This document shows, one piece after another, positions 5,251 through 9,354 of a stretch of 9,354 bases of DNA. Numbering within the stretch: the first letter of the stretch is position 1; each line of letters begins with the position of its first letter. Position numbers and translations under genes: made by a program. The notes beneath the pieces are model-generated. The model did not search any database, had not been told where the DNA came from, and saw only the letters and a list, made by a program, of their open reading frames with translations. This stretch comes from an uncultured Bacilli bacterium (GTDB taxonomy: Bacteria > Bacillota_I > Bacilli_A > RF39 > UBA660), in the NCBI GenBank assembly GCA_947632415.1, contig CANRPB010000062.1:1-9354 (forward strand), written 5' to 3'.

Positions 5251-5607
5251 ATGATAATAGGTAAAAGACTAAAAGAAGCAAGACTAAAAAAAAATCTATC
5301 CCAAGAACAATTAGGAAACATGCTAGGAATAACCAAAGTATCAATCTGTGGATATGAAAGAGGAACAAGAACACCAAATATGGAAAACTTTTTAGCACTA
5401 CTAGAAATACTAGACCTCGATCCCAGTTACGCTCTAGGAATGGATAAACTAGTCGTAAGCGAGAATGAACGAGAATATAAAATACTAATGGCAGACGAAG
5501 ACATAAAAATAATCAAAGAACTAAAAAATAATCGTGAACTATACAACAAAATGTGTGAAGACCCCAAAAGAACAATCGAACTAATAAACAGAAAAATCAT
5601 GAAATAA
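5251..5607 (+). CDS. XRE-family transcriptional regulator with C-terminal helical extension
   Basis: 118 residues. The XRE domain spans about 2-62: IIGKRLKEARLKKNLSQEQL, with HTH helices at about 17-25 and 28-37 (TKVSICGYERGTRTP), then MENFLALLEILDLDPSYALG. The C-terminal part (about 70-118), EYKILMADEDIKIIKELKNN followed by a charged tail, has no membrane segment or recognisable ligand domain. It is probably a dimerisation or partner-binding helix region. The strong AGGAGG site fixes the start. It is divergent from the small XRE gene and shares a 136-base control region with it. It could regulate its neighbours or a distant locus. Its terminator overlaps the stop codon and the downstream gene has its own promoter, so it is transcribed alone. 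Confidence 0.9.
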   Translation: MIIGKRLKEARLKKNLSQEQLGNMLGITKVSICGYERGTRTPNMENFLALLEILDLDPSYALGMDKLVVSENEREYKILMADEDIKIIKELKNNRELYNKMCEDPKRTIELINRKIMK

Positions 5608-5629
5608 GTTTACTTGTTTCCTTTTTTTT
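5601..5629 (+). terminator. Terminator overlapping the XRE stop codon
   Basis: GAAATAAG (5601-5608) pairs with CTTGTTTC (5613-5620) with one U-G wobble and a 4-base loop, followed by eight Ts (5622-5629). The TAA stop is in the left arm. Confidence 0.75.
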
Positions 5630-5637
5630 ATTATAAT
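5609..5637 (+). promoter_or_regulatory. pdp: Promoter of the nucleoside phosphorylase gene, nested in the terminator
   Basis: TTTACT (5609-5614), a 17-base spacer and TATAAT (5632-5637). The -35 sits in the loop and right arm of the preceding terminator. The -10 is only 15 bases from the ATG at 5653, so the leader would begin near 5644 and consist of little more than the GGTGAT site. Confidence 0.6.
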
Positions 5638-5652
5638 TATAAAGGTGATAAT

Positions 5653-6924
5653 ATGACAATAATAGATATAATAACAAAGAAAAAAAACAACCAAGAACTA
5701 ACCTATGAAGAAATAAAATTTGCTGTCCTAGGATACATCAACGGAAAAGTAAAAGACTACCAAATGAGTGCCCTATTAATGGCAATAACAATAAACGGCA
5801 TGACCGAACAAGAAACCTTCGACTTAACAGAAATAATGCTTCATAGCGGCGAAATAATCGACCTAAAAAACCTCTACCCAGTAATTGACAAACACTCAAC
5901 AGGTGGAGTAGGAGACAAAACAACCATGATTTTAGCACCACTTGTAGCCTCATGCGGAGTTAACGTAGCCAAAATGAGCGGAAGAGGACTAGGATTCACA
6001 GGAGGAACCATCGACAAACTAGAGTCAATTGGAAACTTCAATACCAGCATTAGTATCGAAAACTTTAAAGAACAAGTAAAAAAAATAAAAGTAGCAATCG
6101 TCGGTCAAATGGGGAACCTAGTCCCAGCCGACAAAAAAATATACGCCCTACGTGATGTAACAGGAACAGTAGAATCCATACCCTTAATAGCATCATCAAT
6201 TATGAGCAAAAAACTAGCTAGCGGAGCTGATGCAATTGTAATAGATGTCAAAGTAGGAAATGGAGCCCTAATGAAAACGCTAAAAGAAGCCCAAGACCTT
6301 GCTAACCTACTAGTAAAAATAGGTAAACAACACAACAAAAAAGTAGTTTGCCTCATAACCGACATGGACGAACCATTAGGAAACGCCATCGGAAACTCCC
6401 TTGAAGTAATAGAAAGTATCAACGTTTTAAAAGGAAAAGGACCACAAGACATAACAGAATTAGTTATAAAGCTTGCATCATACATGGTATCCCTTGGTAA
6501 AAATATATCCTTAGACGAAGCCGAAAAACAAGTTATCGAAAATCTAAAAAACGGAAATGCCTACCATAAATTTGAAGAACTAATAAAATATCAAAACGGC
6601 AATATAAACAACATAAAAATATCCGACAAAGTAATCACAATAAAAAGTAAAGAAGAAGGCTACATAGCCCAAATAAACGCCCTTGAGCTAGGAGAACTAG
6701 CAAGAATATTAGGAGCAGGAAGACTAAACAAAGAAGATGAAATCGACCCCAAAGTAGGCATCATCTTAAACAAAAAAGTAGGGGACTACGTAAAAAAAGA
6801 CGAAGAACTACTAAAAATATACATAGAAGAAAAAACTGTTGATGAACAACAATTACACGACTGCTTTAAAATAATAAAAGACAAAGTTGACAAAAATAAA
6901 CTAATAAAAACAATTATAAATTAA
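5653..6924 (+). CDS. pdp: Pyrimidine-nucleoside phosphorylase (thymidine phosphorylase family)
   Basis: 423 residues, a normal length for the family. The family signature SGRGLGFTGGTIDKLE is at 109-124 and the phosphate-binding stretch DKHSTGGVGDKTT at 79-91. Substrate residues correspond to E. coli thymidine phosphorylase H85, R171, S186 and K190: here H81, R167 (ALRDVTGTVESIPLIA), S182 and K186. An N-terminal helical domain (1-65), an alpha/beta core and a C-terminal domain (about 330-423) are in the usual order. The enzyme splits uridine and (deoxy)thymidine with phosphate into base and (deoxy)ribose-1-phosphate in cytosolic nucleoside salvage. Firmicute enzymes are mostly the broad-specificity type, hence pdp rather than deoA. 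The ATG at 5653 follows AAAGGTGAT (5641-5649); an upstream in-frame TTG at 5614 lies within the terminator/promoter and is rejected. No deoC, cdd or purine phosphorylase gene adjoins it. Confidence 0.95.
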   Translation: MTIIDIITKKKNNQELTYEEIKFAVLGYINGKVKDYQMSALLMAITINGMTEQETFDLTEIMLHSGEIIDLKNLYPVIDKHSTGGVGDKTTMILAPLVASCGVNVAKMSGRGLGFTGGTIDKLESIGNFNTSISIENFKEQVKKIKVAIVGQMGNLVPADKKIYALRDVTGTVESIPLIASSIMSKKLASGADAIVIDVKVGNGALMKTLKEAQDLANLLVKIGKQHNKKVVCLITDMDEPLGNAIGNSLEVIESINVLKGKGPQDITELVIKLASYMVSLGKNISLDEAEKQVIENLKNGNAYHKFEELIKYQNGNINNIKISDKVITIKSKEEGYIAQINALELGELARILGAGRLNKEDEIDPKVGIILNKKVGDYVKKDEELLKIYIEEKTVDEQQLHDCFKIIKDKVDKNKLIKTIIN

Positions 6925-6932
6925 AAAAATAC

Positions 6933-6961
6933 TTGCATTTTATCAACGTTTATATTATGAT
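6933..6961 (+). promoter_or_regulatory. rpoZ: Promoter of rpoZ
   Basis: TTGCAT (6933-6938), a 17-base spacer and TATGAT (6956-6961). The strong Shine-Dalgarno AAGGAGGG (6969-6976) follows. No terminator is visible between the phosphorylase stop (6924) and this promoter, so read-through is also possible. Confidence 0.7.
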
Positions 6962-6981
6962 GAATAAGAAGGAGGGATAAC

Positions 6982-7176
6982 ATGTTATATCCATCAATAG
7001 ATAAATTATTAACAAAAGTTGACTCAAAATATTTACTTGTTAATATCGTATCAAAAAGAGTCAAAGAAATAAAAGAAACTGATCATCTTCAAATGAAAGA
7101 AACAGAATACAAATCACAAAAAAACATAGGAAGAGCCCTAGAAGAAATCTCCAAAGGACTAATTCATTTAGACTAA
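6982..7176 (+). CDS. rpoZ: DNA-directed RNA polymerase omega subunit
   Basis: The 64 residues match the Firmicute omega family: MLYPSIDKLLTKVDSKYLLV at the N-terminus, then NIVSKRVKEI, and the conserved KSQKNIGRALEEIS near the C-terminus. Omega binds the beta' subunit and helps polymerase assembly and stability. It is near the usual Gram-positive length. The gene commonly follows gmk, but here it follows the pyrimidine phosphorylase and faces a convergent sortase gene. It has its own promoter and a very strong ribosome binding site. Codon use is more mixed than in the suf genes. Confidence 0.93.
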   Translation: MLYPSIDKLLTKVDSKYLLVNIVSKRVKEIKETDHLQMKETEYKSQKNIGRALEEISKGLIHLD

Positions 7177-7202
7177 AAGACCGTTCAAACCGAACGATCT
7201 TT
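7176..7202. terminator. Bidirectional terminator between rpoZ and the sortase gene
   Basis: An 11-bp inverted repeat, AAAGACCGTTC (7176-7186) and GAACGATCTTT (7192-7202), has a single non-Watson-Crick position. In the minus-strand transcript that position is a G-U wobble, so the hairpin is better for the sortase gene; in the + transcript it is a C-A mismatch. The T run after it on the + strand is interrupted. Confidence 0.65.
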
Positions 7203-7207
7203 AATTT

Positions 7208-8818
7208 TTACAAAATTTTAGCATGTACAACCAATCTTTTATCCCCTCTATCACTACAAGTAGAAAGAGTAATCATCTTATCATTAGTTGTAAAATCAAC
7301 CCCAAAATCATACATACTTCTACCTTTTATTAAATTAATAAAATTAACATAATCCTCATCAGAAAAATTAATATAAAGATAATCACTCGTATTATCAACT
7401 ACATAAATCGAAAAAACCCTCGCCTGCATTGATTTACCCAAAGTATTAAAAGTAATATTTAAATTATTCTCATTCTTATACCAAGACTCATTTAAAACCA
7501 ACTTCAAAGTAGCAAACATTGTAGAACCCTTATTATTATGTCCATAAATAATAGTATTTTGATCCAAATTATCTAAATTATTACGATAATCAATAAAAAT
7601 CCATCCATTAGCGTTAACATCTCTATTAAAATCATGATTCAAATAAAAATCATTATTATCAGTTTGAACAACAGGATAGTTGATATTAGTACCATTTACA
7701 GTTAACCATGCTTTCGTATCACTATTAATTGCGCTTAACTTATCAAAAGCCTGTTCATACCTCGTATTATAAGCATTAACACCAACATTATTATTTGAAT
7801 CAACTTCCTCATCAACAACTACATTATCATCAGTAACTTCATCAAAATAATACGACAAATCATCCGCAATCTCTTCAACCTCATCAATATTTTTTTCCGT
7901 TTTATAATTATTAACCTTAACACTCACAAAAACAACAAATTCAAGCACAATAACTATTAACAAACAAGTCTTAATATTAGTAATACTAAGTTGCTTAACA
8001 AAATTCTTGCTAATGTAATCCATACTATAAACAATTTTAATCTTAGAATCACAATTCTTAATCAACTTTCTATTAATAAGTTTTAACTCTTTAATAGATG
8101 AATTAATACTATCAGTATTATCCAAATTCTGATGAATCAAAATCTTAACATTTCTCTTATTAGTTTTCTCCAAAACTTTATATATATTTTCAATTAACTT
8201 AACATCATAATCATATATATATATAGTTTTTAAATTACGATTAATTTGGCAAAACGTCTCAAAATCATTCAAATCATCATTATTAAGCCTAGTAAAAATT
8301 TTAATAGTTTTACGATAATAAAGTTTAGTATAATTAACCAAATTATTTTGATAAACAAAATTACTAATCGAAACAATTTCACACCTAAGATCAACCACAA
8401 CATCATTATTAGATAACTTTTCCAACATAAACGAAGGTATCTCAAAACAATTAATATACTTAAGATAAGAACCATTAAGTAACCTCTCATAAATTTTATA
8501 ATTAATAGTAATATCAGGAATAATATACAACTTAGTAATGTACTTAATATTATTAGTTATATCCAAAATAGGCACAATTACATCAGCATCTTCAATTACC
8601 AATTTAGAAATCTTTTTCTCCCTAACCAATTCATTTAAAAAACTAGTCATAATACTAACATTATTCTTTAAATACGTGTCGCTAAAAATAAGCTCATCAT
8701 TAGAAATAACATTAGTATTCATTAAAGTTTTAGTCAAATCCTTTTCCTCTTTAGTCTTATCTATCTTATTCTTAAAATTAATCGTATCATTATTAAAACT
8801 AACTAGTATTTTTTTCAT
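7208..8818 (-). CDS. srtB: Class B sortase with a large cytoplasmic N-terminal region
   Basis: 536 residues. Residues about 352-536 are a complete class B sortase: FIDYRNNLDNLD (408-419), catalytic H427 in YGHN, C521 in TLSTC and R528 in DKRLVVHAKI. Sortases cleave a sorting signal on exported proteins and join them to the cell envelope or to each other. A single transmembrane helix lies at about 283-301 (TCLLIVIVLEFVVFVSV), followed by an acidic linker (312-340) rich in D and E. The preceding ~280 residues carry no signal peptide and should be cytoplasmic. They alternate strand-like stretches (KLVIEDADVIVPI, KTIKIFTRL, KTIYIYDYD, VKILIHQ) with helices. I do not recognise that domain. Typical class B sortases are ~230-260 residues with the membrane helix at the N-terminus. 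GAGGATGAT precedes the ATG. No substrate gene adjoins it. Confidence 0.88.
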   Translation of the reverse strand: MKKILVSFNNDTINFKNKIDKTKEEKDLTKTLMNTNVISNDELIFSDTYLKNNVSIMTSFLNELVREKKISKLVIEDADVIVPILDITNNIKYITKLYIIPDITINYKIYERLLNGSYLKYINCFEIPSFMLEKLSNNDVVVDLRCEIVSISNFVYQNNLVNYTKLYYRKTIKIFTRLNNDDLNDFETFCQINRNLKTIYIYDYDVKLIENIYKVLEKTNKRNVKILIHQNLDNTDSINSSIKELKLINRKLIKNCDSKIKIVYSMDYISKNFVKQLSITNIKTCLLIVIVLEFVVFVSVKVNNYKTEKNIDEVEEIADDLSYYFDEVTDDNVVVDEEVDSNNNVGVNAYNTRYEQAFDKLSAINSDTKAWLTVNGTNINYPVVQTDNNDFYLNHDFNRDVNANGWIFIDYRNNLDNLDQNTIIYGHNNKGSTMFATLKLVLNESWYKNENNLNITFNTLGKSMQARVFSIYVVDNTSDYLYINFSDEDYVNFINLIKGRSMYDFGVDFTTNDKMITLSTCSDRGDKRLVVHAKIL

Positions 8819-8845
8819 AAAATCATCCTCTATTATCTAACTAAT

Positions 8846-8854
8846 ATCATACCA
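8846..8854 (-). promoter_or_regulatory. Extended -10 promoter of the sortase gene
   Basis: On the minus strand, TGGTATGAT is an extended -10 about 27 bases before the ATG at 8818. No good -35 is visible. The Shine-Dalgarno GAGGATGAT lies between them. Confidence 0.5.
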
Positions 8855-9133
8855 CAAAATTCGACAATATAAAAGCAAAAAAAAAGAAAAAGCAAAAATG
8901 AATAATCATCAAATCAAAACCATCCAAATATTTATAGAATGACAAAAAGTTAAGTTACATTAAAAGATAAAAATAATTATAAAACAAACAAATTAGAATT
9001 TTATAATATTATAGAAAAAAAGTGTTTATAATGAACAATTTAGCAAAGTTTAAGGCTACAGCTAAAGAACCAATCACTATTCTAAAAAAATAGTACATTT
9101 ATCAATATTACATTAAATAATTAACAATAAGGA

Positions 9134-9172
9134 GTGTTATTCCCACCAAAAGTGGGTAATATTATTTAACAC
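9134..9172. repeat. Nested imperfect inverted repeat
   Basis: CCCAC (9142-9146) and GTGGG (9152-9156) form an inner stem around CAAAA, extended by TATT/AATA with one bulged base. An outer pair GTGTTA (9134-9139) and TAACAC (9167-9172) closes the element. It is the only G+C-containing stem in this AT-rich stretch. Function unknown. Confidence 0.5.
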
Positions 9173-9192
9173 AAAAATCCTTGGGAAATTAC

Positions 9193-9221
9193 AAAAAAAC
9201 TGCTAAAAAATTAACAGTTTT
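9193..9221 (-). terminator. Terminator of the minus-strand nuclease/transposase gene
   Basis: On the minus strand, AAAACTGTTAA pairs with TTAGCAGTTTT (11 bp with one U-G wobble) around a TTTT loop. It continues into a run of Ts opposite the A tract at 9193-9199, and lies 25 bases after the stop at 9246. Confidence 0.75.
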
Positions 9222-9245
9222 CAGATAAAATTTTAATTAATGCAT

Positions 9246-9354
9246 TTACTTTAAGTTTTCAATTTCTGTAATGGTTAAGCCTGTAATTTTTGATATAGTA
9301 TTTATATCAATATTTTCTTTTAGAGAATTTTTAGCTATTTCGATTTTATTTTGA
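9246..9354 (-). CDS. Rpn-family recombination-promoting nuclease/putative transposase, C-terminal end
   Basis: A minus-strand frame, open from the window edge, gives 35 residues before TAA (9246-9248): KIEIAKNSLKENIDINTISK, then ITGLTITEIENLK. This closely fits the C-terminal tail of Rpn (PD-(D/E)XK, transposase_31-type) proteins, which typically end in a pattern like 'IAKxLLxxGxxIxxIxxxTGLSxEEIxxL'. The nuclease domain lies outside the window, so catalytic residues cannot be checked and intactness is unknown. Rpn proteins are DNA endonucleases that promote RecA-independent recombination and are often multi-copy. A good terminator follows. The family call rests on the tail alone. Confidence 0.6.
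   Translation of the reverse strand, partial: QNKIEIAKNSLKENIDINTISKITGLTITEIENLK

Larger units (their letters stand above)
8855..9245. other. AT-rich non-coding stretch with hairpins
   Basis: No ORF longer than about 20 codons with a ribosome binding site is seen on either strand. The region contains A-rich tracts, a 12-bp perfect palindrome TATAATATTATA (9002-9013), an ACTATT/AATAGT hairpin (9076-9094) and the two structured elements listed separately. A 20-codon ATG frame (9030-9092) lacks a Shine-Dalgarno. It may be decayed DNA beside the nuclease/transposase remnant. Confidence 0.5.

Noticed and set aside
5614..5652. TTG start extending the nucleoside phosphorylase by 13 residues
   Set aside because: This stretch is the right arm and T tract of the previous terminator plus the -10 box; AAAGGTGAT directly before 5653 marks the real start.
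8538..8840. 100-codon + strand ORF opposite the sortase gene
   Set aside because: It is the mirror of the sortase N-terminal coding region, composed of L/I/S-rich sequence, with no Shine-Dalgarno.
9030..9092. 20-codon ORF MNNLAKFKATAKEPITILKK
   Set aside because: It is short, lacks a ribosome binding site and matches no family I recognise; it could be a gene remnant but cannot be supported.
8855..9245. CRISPR array, tRNA or rRNA in the non-coding stretch
   Set aside because: No regularly spaced direct repeats, no tRNA-like cloverleaf with a CCA-type end, and no conserved rRNA segments are visible.

Overview
The window is very AT-rich and looks like a chromosomal segment of a low-GC, Gram-positive-type bacterium. 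It most resembles the uncultured gut Bacilli/Mollicutes-like lineages (RF39-type), but that placement is inference. The support is: extended Shine-Dalgarno sequences (GGTGATC, AAGGAGG) complementary to a standard 16S 3' end, SpoVS, SufU-type Fe-S assembly, the omega subunit of RNA polymerase, a class B sortase, a Firmicute-type pyrimidine-nucleoside phosphorylase, and heavy use of ATA, CTA and AGA codons. Tryptophan is encoded by TGG, and TGA ends one gene, so the standard bacterial code fits.

Layout. (1) 1-858, +: the 3' part of a large extracytoplasmic-type protein ending in a C-type-lectin/formylglycine-enzyme-like domain. Its last ~100 coding bases are compositionally foreign to the rest of the gene and look like the variable region of a diversity-generating retroelement (DGR). 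The template repeat and reverse transcriptase are not in the window. (2) 1001-4299, +: a PHP phosphoesterase, SpoVS, then an apparent sufU-sufB-lipoprotein operon. (3) 4451-4889, +: a short, tail-less single-stranded DNA-binding protein and a possible 35-aa ORF. (4) 4911-5607: two XRE-type regulators transcribed divergently from a shared control region; one promoter carries a near-perfect 18-bp palindrome. (5) 5653-7176, +: pyrimidine-nucleoside phosphorylase and RpoZ. (6) 7208-8818, -: a class B sortase with an unusual ~280-residue cytoplasmic N-terminal region. (7) 8855-9245: very AT-rich DNA with no convincing gene but several hairpins. (8) 9246-9354, -: the last 35 codons of an Rpn-family nuclease/putative transposase.

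Most genes are separately packaged. Terminators overlap stop codons, and the next promoter often begins inside or immediately after the previous terminator. Several start codons lie only 15-20 nt after the -10 box with an extended GGTGAT Shine-Dalgarno, which implies very short leaders. The + strand genes from 1001 to 6924 prefer A- and C-ending codons, whereas the minus-strand genes and the first gene prefer T-ending codons. The housekeeping genes (Fe-S assembly, ssb, rpoZ, nucleoside salvage) do not form one pathway. The parts most worth following up are the DGR-type variable protein, the sortase fusion and the self-contained regulator pair.
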